Source: Mageeibacillus sp. UBA5438
GTDB lineage: Bacteria > Bacillota > Clostridia > Saccharofermentanales > DTU023
Reading direction: 5' to 3'
DNA: 20,708 bases
NCBI GenBank assembly: GCA_002427535.1
Contig: DIRK01000008.1
Location: forward strand, 3,331 to 24,038
The notes beneath the pieces were generated by a model. That model saw nothing but the letters and a program-made list of their open reading frames with translations. It was not told where the DNA came from and did no database searches. Below are positions 7,790 to 14,835 of the stretch, piece by piece (the stretch's first letter is position 1; every line of letters starts with the position of its first letter). Position numbers and translations under genes: made by a program.

Positions 7790-9523
7790 TTATATGTCGA
7801 TGGCGCTAAAGAGCCTGTCGGAGCGTTTTAATACTAACAGTGTCGCCAGGATGACGATGACCAGTGAGAAGATGAATAGGGAGAGGGCGGTTAACAGGTC
7901 GTGGCCGCCCCAGATCTTGCGAAATAAAAAGCCCACGCCCACGATCGTGCCGGCGTAGACGAACATGCCGAGCCCTGAGACCATGGTGGCTTTGGTGTTT
8001 TTCACCGGCTGGATTTCATTGGTCCAGTCGAGGTTGGGAAAGAACATGTCCGTGAAAAAACTGACGATCTGCACCAAGTAGGCGTTTAGCCAGGCGGTGA
8101 CGAAGACGATGAGCCCGAAAAGGAAGGAGCCTTTTAGGAATATTGTGATGCCGGCGGTTAAAAACAACCAGATCAGGGTGGTGGACATGAGCCCCGGTGT
8201 CAGCCAGGCGAATACCTGGACGCGCGCGGGGACGGGGATGAGTTTTGAGTAATAAAAGAGTTTGCCCTGCCTTGAGATGGCGGAAGCTGACATCATGTTG
8301 GAGCCGGAGAAAAAGGCGGCCGCGGCAGAGGCGATCATGACGATGAGCCAAAGCGAGTGTTTCCAGGCGCCTGATTGGTTCCAAATTTGCAGCATGCCGA
8401 TAAGGTCAAATTCGAGGTCGCCTGAACTGTCCATGCGCGACAGCGTCATGATCATGACCCCGATCATGAGGGCGGGCACGAGGACGGCGCCGAGGATGGT
8501 TTGGGTGAAAAAGGCGGGTGTCCTAAAGAGTATTTTCCATTCTTTTTGCACGATGGCCCGATAGGGGTGACGTGGTCGAAGCGCCCGATGCATCGCTTCA
8601 CGCGTCAATTGCTTTGTGGGTTTCCCGCCGGCCTGCATGCCGAGGACGCCGGGGATGTAGAGTCGTCGGGCTAAAAGAAGTAACACGCCCAGCGCGAAGG
8701 CGTTAACCAACAGGGCTAAGAGGCCGTTTAAAAGGCTGTAGCCGCTGTCGGCATAAAGGAGCATCCCCGCGCCAAAGTAGGAGGAGGGGATGTAGGGCAG
8801 CGCGCCGGACATGAAGGTTGAGCGGCCGTCGGGGCCGAACATTTGGGAGCCCGGCATCTGGGTGCCCACGTTTTGCATGTTGATGAACAGCGAAAATCCC
8901 ACCGCCAATAGCACCGTGAAGATGGAGGTGACCATCTGGAAGCGGTCTTTGTCGCGGGCAAATTTCGTGTAGCGCATGATAAAGAGCAGCAAGATGACCA
9001 CGACGGCGAAGGGCATGAAGGTGACAAAGAACATGAAGGGGATGGATTGGACGTAGAAGGCCCAGGGGCGCCCTGCGACGATGCCGTGCGCTATGAGCGC
9101 GGGGAAGAAAAAGGCGATGGGGAAAACGGCGGCCGGGAAGTAGGCCTGCGTGATTTTTCCTCCGATGATGACGGAGGGTTTTAAGGGCAGGACGAGGAGG
9201 GATTCCAGGCTTGTCGCGTGGTAGAGGGTGGGGATGGCCTGCAGGATGCCGAAAAACAAGATGAGCAAGGGCGCGCCTAAGGCGACCATCTGGATGAATC
9301 CGTCGGGGTTTCCTGCCAAGATTAGGAACTTAGTGATGCCCACGCCGTAGATGACGGAGTAAAAGCCGAGCATGAGGAATAGGAAACCAAACAGTAAGAT
9401 GGACGCGATTTTGGAGCGCGGTTTTCTCTTTTTTCCCTTTTTTTTAGAAAGTCCAAAGCCTTGTTCGAAGCTTCCGAGCATTTCCTTCCACAGGGGGCGC
9501 ATGAGGATGAAGTACTGTCTCAT
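7790..9523 (-). CDS. ABC-2-like transporter permease, about 12 membrane segments
   Basis: Integral membrane subunit of an ABC exporter whose ATPase is the gene just upstream. The 577-residue protein has a cytoplasmic Lys/Arg-rich N-terminus (SKKKGKKRKPRSK) followed by about twelve hydrophobic segments in two halves, first at about 39-64 and last near the C-terminus. The central loop after LYIPGVLGMQAGG leads to the second half. The LLVLPLKPSVIIGGK motif after the second segment is a pattern I associate with large Bacillota ABC-2-type permeases. The ATG at 9521-9523 overlaps the ATPase stop as ATGA, indicating translational coupling. The exported substrate is unknown: candidates include peptides, lipids or drugs, and nothing in the sequence decides. 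Confidence 0.8.
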   Translation of the reverse strand: MRQYFILMRPLWKEMLGSFEQGFGLSKKKGKKRKPRSKIASILLFGFLFLMLGFYSVIYGVGITKFLILAGNPDGFIQMVALGAPLLILFFGILQAIPTLYHATSLESLLVLPLKPSVIIGGKITQAYFPAAVFPIAFFFPALIAHGIVAGRPWAFYVQSIPFMFFVTFMPFAVVVILLLFIMRYTKFARDKDRFQMVTSIFTVLLAVGFSLFINMQNVGTQMPGSQMFGPDGRSTFMSGALPYIPSSYFGAGMLLYADSGYSLLNGLLALLVNAFALGVLLLLARRLYIPGVLGMQAGGKPTKQLTREAMHRALRPRHPYRAIVQKEWKILFRTPAFFTQTILGAVLVPALMIGVMIMTLSRMDSSGDLEFDLIGMLQIWNQSGAWKHSLWLIVMIASAAAAFFSGSNMMSASAISRQGKLFYYSKLIPVPARVQVFAWLTPGLMSTTLIWLFLTAGITIFLKGSFLFGLIVFVTAWLNAYLVQIVSFFTDMFFPNLDWTNEIQPVKNTKATMVSGLGMFVYAGTIVGVGFLFRKIWGGHDLLTALSLFIFSLVIVILATLLVLKRSDRLFSAIDI

Positions 9524-10293
9524 AATAGTGACTCCATCATGTCATCGGGGACGTAGGGTGCCGCTTCTTCTTCCTGGGCCACGAGCTTCAGGAAGAGTGA
9601 CTCGAGGGAGTCGTCTTTTGCGTAGCGTGCCTTCAATTCTTCGATGGTGCCGACAAAGAGTAGTTTGCCGTTGTCAATGATGCTTAAGCGGTCGCAGACT
9701 TTTTCGGCGACTTCTAATACGTGGGTGGAAAAGAGGACGGTCTTGCCCTGGTCGGCGTGTTCGCGCATCAGTTGTTTTAACTGGAAAGAGGAGGCGGGGT
9801 CCAGGCCTGTCATGGGTTCGTCGAGGATCCAGGTGTCGGGGTCGTGTAACAGCGCACCGACGAGGATGAGTTTTTGCTTCATCCCGTGGGAGTATGTTTT
9901 GACCATTTGGTTCAACACATCAAAGATGCCGAAGCGATGTGTGAGGTCCTCGATGCGCGCTTCGCGTTCTTCTTTTCCGATGCCGTAGACGTCGGCGATG
10001 AAGCGCAAATACTCGATGGCTTTTAAGCGTGTGAAGGTGTCGGGGTTGTCGGGGACAAAGGCGAAGTGTTTTTTGGCTTCCAAGGCTTCTTGTTCAATGT
10101 CGTAGCCGTTCACGTTGATGCTGCCGCTGTCCGGGGACAATAGCCCCGTGATGAGTTTTAAGGTGGTGGTTTTGCCGGCGCCGTTGGGTCCTAAGAAACC
10201 GAAGATTTCTCCGTCTCTTATTTCGAGGCTGAGGTCGTCGACCGCGTTTTTGACGCCATCGTAACTTTTACTGAGGTTTCTGATATCTATCAT
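9520..10293 (-). CDS. ABC transporter ATP-binding protein (exporter type)
   Basis: Energises the adjacent twelve-helix permease. With the start at 10293 the protein has 257 residues (MIDIRNLSKSY...). It shows Walker A GPNGAGKT (about residues 35-42), a degenerate signature YSHGMKQKL, Walker B TWILDEPMTGLD and the switch His in STHVLE. This form matches the CcmA/YhaQ/bacitracin-type exporter ATPases. The frame stays open up to an ATG at 10374, but that ATG lies inside the -35 element of the best promoter, so the extension is rejected. ATG at 10299 is the alternative start. At 10293 the GGCGGG element lies about 6 bp upstream, whereas it abuts 10299 directly. It is the first gene of a three-gene minus-strand unit. 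Confidence 0.88.
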   Translation of the reverse strand: MIDIRNLSKSYDGVKNAVDDLSLEIRDGEIFGFLGPNGAGKTTTLKLITGLLSPDSGSINVNGYDIEQEALEAKKHFAFVPDNPDTFTRLKAIEYLRFIADVYGIGKEEREARIEDLTHRFGIFDVLNQMVKTYSHGMKQKLILVGALLHDPDTWILDEPMTGLDPASSFQLKQLMREHADQGKTVLFSTHVLEVAEKVCDRLSIIDNGKLLFVGTIEELKARYAKDDSLESLFLKLVAQEEEAAPYVPDDMMESLL

Positions 10294-10345
10294 GGTCATC
10301 CCGCCGATCTGTTGTTCCGTAAAAGGGTTGTTTCGCACAAGGATC

Positions 10346-10374
10346 AGTATAGGAAATAGCGCATGGCTTTTCAA
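10346..10374 (-). promoter_or_regulatory. Sigma-A-type promoter for the ABC exporter / phosphofructokinase unit
   Basis: On the minus strand, TTGAAA (10369-10374) is followed by a 17-bp spacer and TATACT (10346-10351). This gives 4 of 6 and 5 of 6 matches to TTGACA and TATAAT. Transcription would start near 10340, about 45 bp before the chosen ATPase start. The tandem repeats at 10381-10440 begin 6 bp upstream of the -35 box, so a factor binding there could affect this promoter. Confidence 0.65.
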
Positions 10375-10380
10375 TCAAAC

Positions 10381-10450
10381 GGAATTTGACCGACTGGAGT
10401 TCAGGAATATGGCGGGATGGAATTGCAGAATATGACCGGATGAGGTTAAT
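10381..10450. repeat. Three imperfect 23-24 bp tandem repeats between divergent genes
   Basis: Copies start at 10381 (GGAATTTGACCGACTGGAGT...), 10404 (GGAATATGGCGGGATGGAAT...) and 10428 (GAATATGACCGGATGAGGTT...). The consensus is roughly GGAATATGACCGGATGGAATTCA; the third copy decays after about 16 bases. They fill the gap between the divergent ABC promoter and the DUF4143 gene. Iterated direct repeats in such a place suggest protein binding sites, but no regulator is identified. Confidence 0.6.
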
Positions 10451-10474
10451 TGAGAGCAGAGAGAGGGCGACAAG

Positions 10475-11752
10475 ATGGATATTAGTGGATACATGCCACG
10501 TCTCATTGACAAGCAGATTCAAGCTTTTTTGAATGTTTTCGGTGCGGTCAGCATTGAAGGGCCTAAATGGTGCGGAAAAACATGGAGTTCGTTAAATCAC
10601 GCAAATAGTTCAATCTTTATGGGCGATCCGGAGGGAGATTTTCAAAACAGACGCCTGGCCGAACTTTCACCTGCACTTGCGCTGGAAGGAGACACGCCTA
10701 GGCTTATCGATGAATGGCAGGGAGTGCCGGCGTTATGGGATGCTGTCCGTCACCTTGTGGACCAAAGGGGAAAGAAGGGGCAATTCATTTTGACGGGTTC
10801 CTCCACGCCGAGGCAGAAGGGTATTTTGCATAGCGGGGCAGGCAGGATCGCGCGTCTTTCAATGCGTCCGATGTCATTGTTTGAGTCAGGTGATTCTTCA
10901 GGTGTTGTGTCACTTAGCGCACTTGTTCAGGGTGAATTTGAAGCAAAGGCAACAGGTGATGTGATGCTTTCCCGATTAACTGAGCTCGTGATCCGGGGGG
11001 GATGGCCCGCCAGTATCCAGATGTCGCTTCGAGATGCCGCGCTTGTTCCCCGAGAGTATCTTATGGCGGTGGTGGAAGATGATATCTATCGGTTGGATGA
11101 ACGAAAACGTGATCCGGAGAAGTTGAGGTTGTTGCTCCGTGCTTTAGCCCGTCACGAAAGTTCGGTGATATCGCAAAATGTCTTGCTAAGAGATATGTTC
11201 GAAATGGACGGCCGTACGATCGATACAGATACATTGTCGACCTATCTGGATATTTTTAATCGTCTGTTTATCACGGATAATCTGGCGCCATTTTCAACCC
11301 ATATGCGTTCGCGCGTTCGGATTCAGCAAAGTGTGAAAAGGCAGTTCGTGGACCCTTCACTTCCCGCTTCCCTGTTGTCGGCAACAACGGATCGGCTCCT
11401 TTCGGATCTTAATATCTTTGGGCTGCTGTTTGAATCTCTCGTTGCACGCGATTTGAAGATTTACGCAGAACATATGGGCGCTGGCATTTACCATTACCGC
11501 GATGATCAAAATCGCGAGGTGGATGCCGTGATGGAGATGCCCGACGGTCATTTGCTGGCCTTTGAAATTAAGTTGGGAACAGACCGCCTTGACCAGGCGG
11601 CTGACAGCCTCATTAAATGGAAAGATAGCTGGACTCCTAACGGCCGCCAAACACCGAAAATTGACCTCTGTATCATCTCCGGACTTTCGAAGGCCGCTTA
11701 TCGGCGACCGGATGGTGTCTATGTGTTGCCGATTACAGCCCTTAAGCCGTGA
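10475..11752 (+). CDS. AAA ATPase with C-terminal DUF4143 domain
   Basis: A 425-residue protein of the widespread AAA_14/DUF4143 family, whose biological role is poorly known. The N-terminal ATPase has Walker A GPKWCGKT (29-36), Walker B RLIDEW (D79, E80) and a sensor-like ILTGSS motif. The C-terminal DUF4143 domain carries a pattern like a PD-(D/E)xK nuclease fold: E320 in FESL, D350 in REVDAV and E364-x-K366 in FEIKLG. The start ATG follows GAGAGGG at 10461-10467. Base composition is less GC-biased than the glycogen genes and codon use looks looser, consistent with an accessory gene. Its 3' end overlaps the convergent Fic frame by 11 bp. It could be a mobile or addiction-type gene; that is a guess. 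Confidence 0.85.
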   Translation: MDISGYMPRLIDKQIQAFLNVFGAVSIEGPKWCGKTWSSLNHANSSIFMGDPEGDFQNRRLAELSPALALEGDTPRLIDEWQGVPALWDAVRHLVDQRGKKGQFILTGSSTPRQKGILHSGAGRIARLSMRPMSLFESGDSSGVVSLSALVQGEFEAKATGDVMLSRLTELVIRGGWPASIQMSLRDAALVPREYLMAVVEDDIYRLDERKRDPEKLRLLLRALARHESSVISQNVLLRDMFEMDGRTIDTDTLSTYLDIFNRLFITDNLAPFSTHMRSRVRIQQSVKRQFVDPSLPASLLSATTDRLLSDLNIFGLLFESLVARDLKIYAEHMGAGIYHYRDDQNREVDAVMEMPDGHLLAFEIKLGTDRLDQAADSLIKWKDSWTPNGRQTPKIDLCIISGLSKAAYRRPDGVYVLPITALKP

Positions 11753-12224
11753 TCGAGTCCTCCAATAGACGTAAATATTGGCCGAGTTTTTCCTTGAGAT
11801 ACTCTCCCACCATGTTCACCATGGGGGCGGGGTCGTTATCCGTGAAGTAACGATCAAAACAGGCGTAGTATTTTTTTCTGTCAGTAAACCTCACATCGAT
11901 AGGCGGATAGTCAGCCTGCATGAACATGAGGTTTAAAATCAGCCTCCCCGTCCTTCCGTTGCCGTCGATGAAGGGGTGGATGCCTTCAAATTTTAGATGG
12001 AACATTGCCGCAACCTCGATCACATGCCGCTTGTCATCTGATAAATCCAAAACCAGTCGCTCCATTTGCTCGGGTACGAGATGAGGTTCCGGTGGTGTAT
12101 GTGCCGCGCCCATGATTTTAACCGGTAAAACAAGGGAATGGATTTCGCGGATCATCCGTTCCGTGAGAGGAAGCTTCTCGCGGACCATGGAGAGGATGTA
12201 AAGGAAGGCATCACGATGACCCAC
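11742..12224 (-). CDS. Fic-domain protein remnant, truncated and internally deleted
   Basis: Fic domains transfer AMP or other nucleotides to target proteins. The surviving 160-residue frame keeps the full catalytic loop HPFIDGNGRTGR (83-94), preceded by MFHLKFEGI and followed by LNLMFMQADYPPIDVRFTDR. Only GTG at 12224 can start it, and translation of the upstream bases gives APIDKKPLKEHLEA, which is normal Fic sequence, so the frame is cut inside the protein rather than at a natural start. From memory of the family, about 13 residues that include part of the flap hairpin are missing at SLVLPVKIMGA. The N-terminal segment that usually holds the (S/T)xxxE(G/N) inhibitory motif is absent. It is probably a decayed gene; a residual active core cannot be excluded. 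Confidence 0.75.
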   Translation of the reverse strand: MGHRDAFLYILSMVREKLPLTERMIREIHSLVLPVKIMGAAHTPPEPHLVPEQMERLVLDLSDDKRHVIEVAAMFHLKFEGIHPFIDGNGRTGRLILNLMFMQADYPPIDVRFTDRKKYYACFDRYFTDNDPAPMVNMVGEYLKEKLGQYLRLLEDSITA

Positions 12225-12400
12225 CGCCTCCAGGTGCTCTTTGAGCGGTTTTTTGTCGATGGGCGCCGTCGATCGAGCGCTTCTTTCATTTGCGAAACAG
12301 CGTTAAAGAGTGCGACATATTCCTCTGGGATTTCTTTGCCGCGGAGTCTTCGCCCCTCGGCGCAAAGCTGACGAACGCGGCGATCGGAGATGTTCCATCG
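12225..12400 (-). pseudogene. Remnant of the N-terminal HTH and linker of the HTH-Fic gene
   Basis: Reading the minus strand from 12400, one frame gives RWNISDRRVRQLCAEGR. This resembles the small excisionase-like helix-turn-helix found at the N-terminus of some Fic proteins. It then runs straight into LRGKEIPEEYVALFNAV and SQMKEALDRR, a Fic N-terminal linker. About 24 residues that normally complete the HTH seem to be missing at the AEGR/RLRGKE join. Near 12255-12270 the homology switches frame to APIDKKPLKEH. There is an in-frame TAG at 12401-12403 and no start codon, so it cannot be translated as a natural protein. Family comparisons are from memory. Confidence 0.65.
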
Positions 12401-12401
12401 C

Positions 12402-12454
12402 TATCGGAACAATATCCGCTAAAATGTCAAATTTTCTTGGATATTATTCCGATA
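12402..12454. repeat. 53-bp hyphenated palindrome
   Basis: The arms TATCGGAACAATATCC (12402-12417) and GGATATTATTCCGATA (12439-12454) are reverse complements with one mismatch. Inside them AAAAT (12421-12425) pairs with ATTTT (12431-12435) around the loop GTCAA, with a symmetric 3x3 unpaired stretch between. Twenty of 24 possible pairs form about a centre at 12428. The left edge coincides with the point where HTH homology stops. It could be an operator for the former HTH-Fic gene, or a small mobile or inserted palindrome. Confidence 0.7.
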
Positions 12455-12549
12455 TTGGTGTGCATTTTCTGCGATATCAGCTGAGACGTGTTATAGCTAA
12501 ATAACCATGTGACCTGCGATGCGTTTTTTGAAATTGGGGGAACCATCAC
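12455..12549. other. Intergenic stretch before the lipoprotein gene
   Basis: This AT-richer stretch must hold the lipoprotein promoter, since upstream genes point the other way. A TTATAG element at about 12489 could be a -10 box, but no convincing -35 stands at 16-18 bp. No RNA gene or further repeat was seen. Confidence 0.3.
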
Positions 12550-12999
12550 ATGAAACAATCAAAATATGACAACCTATTAATCATCCTTCTCGTATTCATT
12601 CTCGTGTTTACATCATCGTGCGGCCTTGCGCAAGTGGAAGGTTCAGAGGCGGACTCGGACAAGACGATGCCAACCGGTTACAGTGATGGCGGGATAGGAT
12701 TTGCTTCCATTTACTACGATGGACAATTGTTCCGATTAGAGGAAACCGTAGGTGAGTTCACAGAAGAGGAATTGCCTGCCAAGCTCCAAGCGTTAGGGGC
12801 CAAGGAAGTGGGTACGATCGTGACGGAGACTAATCACCGGTGGCCCTCCTTAGATCTTGAAGCCAGCAGACTTCCTGCCTCTCTTTCTGTGTACTACGAC
12901 CCGGCACAAAAACGGCTATACGTCGTCACTGAAGAAGGCGCATTGAGATTACTCGAGCCCTACCTTGAACCCTTGTACGAGCTTGAAGTAAACAAATAG
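12550..12999 (+). CDS. Small hypothetical lipoprotein
   Basis: I do not recognise the family. The 149-residue product starts with a basic N-terminus (MKQSKYDN) and a hydrophobic stretch LLIILLVFILVF. A lipobox-like TSSC follows, so it should be lipid-anchored on the outer face of the membrane after cleavage before the Cys at about residue 24. The mature part is acidic and short: GYSDGGIGFASIYYDGQLFRL, then EELPAKLQALGAKEVGTI, and a likely beta hairpin SVYYDPAQKRLYVVTEEGALRLL. The YDGQLF and KRLYVV segments suggest a small beta-rich domain. The ribosome binding site is GGGGGA at about 12536-12541. The 3' end stops 2 bp before the convergent VWA gene. No function is proposed. Confidence 0.75.
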   Translation: MKQSKYDNLLIILLVFILVFTSSCGLAQVEGSEADSDKTMPTGYSDGGIGFASIYYDGQLFRLEETVGEFTEEELPAKLQALGAKEVGTIVTETNHRWPSLDLEASRLPASLSVYYDPAQKRLYVVTEEGALRLLEPYLEPLYELEVNK

Positions 13000-13001
13000 C
13001 G

Positions 13002-13649
13002 TTAACGTCCGCGGCGCTTCACATCGTCGCGGATCTCATTAAAAGCACCCTCCTCGATGACGCCCTGTTCACGGAAGTTTGCCACCGTTTTCGACATGAT
13101 CGCAAAGTTTAAAGAAGTCCCCTCGCTGTCCGCAATATAGTCTACCGCCCGGTCAGCGCCGATACCAAAAGTCCCCGCGGTCCCCACGGCATCGATGTTC
13201 GCGCCTAGGAAAATGAATTCCCATCCGTTATCTTTCTTCCTTTTATTGATCATGTCTTTGACTTGTGCCGTCGAGTATTCACGGCTCGAATTCTCCTCAC
13301 CGTCCGTAATAATCACAAAGATCACTTTTTCGGCACGGTATTCTTCCGCCGTATGCTTTTGTGCATTGTCAATCTTGTGAAGGCTCATCCCGATGGCATC
13401 AATCAGTGCCGTCGTGCCGCCCACCTGGTATTCCTTGTCAGTCATCTCGCTGACCGCCTGAATGTCAGTGCGGTCGTGCAACAGTTCAAAGGTGTTGTCA
13501 AAGAGCAGTGTCGTAATACGACATTCGCCATCGACGGCCTGCTGTTTTTTCAGCATGGCGTTGTAACCCCCGATGGTATCCGACTCCAAGCCTGTCATCG
13601 AGCCGCTCCGATCCAAAATAAGTACCAGTTCTGTTAATCCTTTTTTCAT
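13002..13649 (-). CDS. Stand-alone von Willebrand factor A (VWA) domain protein
   Basis: A 215-residue single-domain protein with a metal-ion-dependent adhesion site: DRSGSM (13-18, DxSxS motif), a GGTTALIDAI loop and ITDGEENSS supplying the third metal ligand. No signal peptide or membrane segment is seen, so it is probably cytosolic. Such small VWA proteins are related in style to TerY and are often found near stress or post-translational modification genes; their partners are generally unknown. The start ATG has AAAGGAGG 9 bp upstream, and a promoter lies at 13677-13705. Here it neighbours a macrodomain protein on the same strand, separated by 76 bp, and converges on a lipoprotein gene. 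Confidence 0.88.
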   Translation of the reverse strand: MKKGLTELVLILDRSGSMTGLESDTIGGYNAMLKKQQAVDGECRITTLLFDNTFELLHDRTDIQAVSEMTDKEYQVGGTTALIDAIGMSLHKIDNAQKHTAEEYRAEKVIFVIITDGEENSSREYSTAQVKDMINKRKKDNGWEFIFLGANIDAVGTAGTFGIGADRAVDYIADSEGTSLNFAIMSKTVANFREQGVIEEGAFNEIRDDVKRRGR

Positions 13650-13676
13650 GGTGAATGTCCTCCTTTAAATCTTGTG

Positions 13677-13705
13677 TTTAAAGGATAGGAAAAAAGATAA
13701 GTCAA
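13677..13705 (-). promoter_or_regulatory. Promoter for the VWA gene
   Basis: On the minus strand, TTGACT (13700-13705), a 17-bp spacer and TTTAAA (13677-13682) resemble a sigma-A promoter. Transcription would begin about 20 bp before the VWA ribosome binding site. Confidence 0.5.
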
Positions 13706-13708
13706 GAG

Positions 13709-13725
13709 GTCGCTTCAAAAGCGAC
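13709..13725 (-). terminator. Hairpin directly after the macrodomain gene stop
   Basis: A perfect 7-bp stem GTCGCTT/AAGCGAC with a 3-base loop abuts the stop codon of the macrodomain gene. A T-run on the minus strand follows only after about 13 bases, so termination would be weak. It lies just upstream of the VWA promoter. Confidence 0.4.
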
Positions 13726-14688
13726 TTAACCGCCTAACAAAGGCTGGTCATAAGAGAACAGCACCTCATTGATCTCGAACACATCGTATTGGCCGTTCAC
13801 AATGAAATACTCCACGATGACATCAAATTTGACGGCATGGGAGAGCGCAAAACCGGCTCTCCCCAAAAGGTTTTCAGTTTCAGAAAGCGATAACTGCAGG
13901 GCCACCGCAAGCGCAATCGCGGTGCGCTTACTCGGCATATAGCCCTTGCCCGTTCGTATCTTAGAAAATAACTTGCGGTTAAGGTTCGCCCGCTTGTACA
14001 CCTCAACATCGGTCATGCCCTTCAGGTCAATTAGCCGCAGGAGCATCTCAGAAAACGGTTCGTCTAGGTTTCCGACTAAATCATCGAGGGGTGCCATAAT
14101 AGGCGCCGCCATTTGATCCATATCGAACGCTTCTAAACGCCTTATGACTTCGCGATCGATCAGGTGCGCATCGATGTAACTTTCCACCGCGCCCAATAGT
14201 TTCCGACTGACACTGAACGAAGCTTTGTCAAAGACGACTAGGGTCACCTCGATGTCGTGATCGAGAAGAAAGTCTTGGATGGCGGAGGTGGCCACCCGCA
14301 AGGCCTCATCTTTCGGGTAACCGTAGATGCCGCTTGAAATGAGGGGGAATGCGATGCTGTCACAGTTGTTTTCAACCGCCAATGTTAACGAATGGGTATA
14401 GGCGGCGCGAAGCCGTTTTTCATTTAAATCCGCTTGTTTCTTGTCATAGATCGGACCGGCCGTATGAATAATGAATTTTGCGGGAAGATCAAAGCCCGGC
14501 GTAATGACGGCTTCGCCTGTTTGAATGGGCGCCAGGGGATCGCAGGCGGCTTGGAGCTGGGCCGCTCCGGCGGCCCTGAAAATAGCGCCACAGACACCGC
14601 CGCCCATCTTAAGTTGAGGGTTCGCGGCGTTTACAATCGCGCATGTTTTCATCTTCGTGATGTCCTGTCGGACGATGGTCATGGGCAT
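13726..14688 (-). CDS. Macrodomain protein fused to an XRE-like C-terminal domain
   Basis: The N-terminal macrodomain (about residues 1-165) binds ADP-ribose and probably removes it from proteins or hydrolyses O-acetyl-ADP-ribose. Visible signatures are IVNAANPQLKMGGGVCGAI (18-36), TAGPIY (76-81) and FPLISSGIYGYPKDEAL (114-130). After a helical linker, residues about 210-320 look like a helix-turn-helix (MTDVEVYKRANLNRKLFSKI, SKRTAIALAVALQLS) with the tail FDVIVEYFI...FEINEVLF. That tail is known from separate small Bacillota proteins. The 320-residue start at 14688 is preferred over an upstream ATG at 14718 because GGGAGG lies 7 bp before it. It could sense or erase ADP-ribosylation and also regulate transcription; the second role is inferred only from the fold. 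Confidence 0.85.
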   Translation of the reverse strand: MPMTIVRQDITKMKTCAIVNAANPQLKMGGGVCGAIFRAAGAAQLQAACDPLAPIQTGEAVITPGFDLPAKFIIHTAGPIYDKKQADLNEKRLRAAYTHSLTLAVENNCDSIAFPLISSGIYGYPKDEALRVATSAIQDFLLDHDIEVTLVVFDKASFSVSRKLLGAVESYIDAHLIDREVIRRLEAFDMDQMAAPIMAPLDDLVGNLDEPFSEMLLRLIDLKGMTDVEVYKRANLNRKLFSKIRTGKGYMPSKRTAIALAVALQLSLSETENLLGRAGFALSHAVKFDVIVEYFIVNGQYDVFEINEVLFSYDQPLLGG

Positions 14689-14708
14689 CGACTTACCTCC
14701 CAATAAAT

Positions 14709-14727
14709 TCAAGCTCAAAAAGCTTGA
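14709..14727 (-). other. Small inverted repeat in the macrodomain gene leader
   Basis: TCAAGCT and AGCTTGA flank a 5-base spacer, about 20 bp upstream of the macrodomain start. It could form a small leader hairpin or be an operator half-site pair. A clear promoter for this gene was not found in 14689-14783. Confidence 0.35.
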
Positions 14728-14783
14728 GAGATAATTGTCTACTCAGTCTAACATCGGGGGTACCAAGACAGAAGGCGAGCCCA

Positions 14784-14828
14784 TAAAAAAACCACCTGTT
14801 GATCCATTTTCCTGGATCAACAGATGGT
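14784..14828 (-). terminator. Rho-independent terminator of the tRNA-Leu gene
   Basis: On the minus strand a 16-bp stem (ACCATCTGTTGATCCA with TGGATCAACAGGTGGT, one G-T pair) encloses a GGAAAA loop and is followed by a run of seven T. It starts 8 bp after the tRNA CCA end. This is the only fully classic terminator in the window. Confidence 0.92.
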
Positions 14829-14835
14829 ATTTTCT

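Noticed and set aside
10294..10374. N-terminal extension of the exporter ATPase
   Set aside because: The extra ATG lies in the -35 box of the best promoter and ABC homology begins only at MIDIRNLSK; ATG 10299 remains a minor alternative.
10381..10450. CRISPR-like array
   Set aside because: The copies are directly adjacent with no unique spacers, are imperfect and number only three.
14689..14718. Ten-residue extension of the macrodomain protein
   Set aside because: The GGGAGG ribosome binding site lies within this stretch and serves the ATG at 14688.
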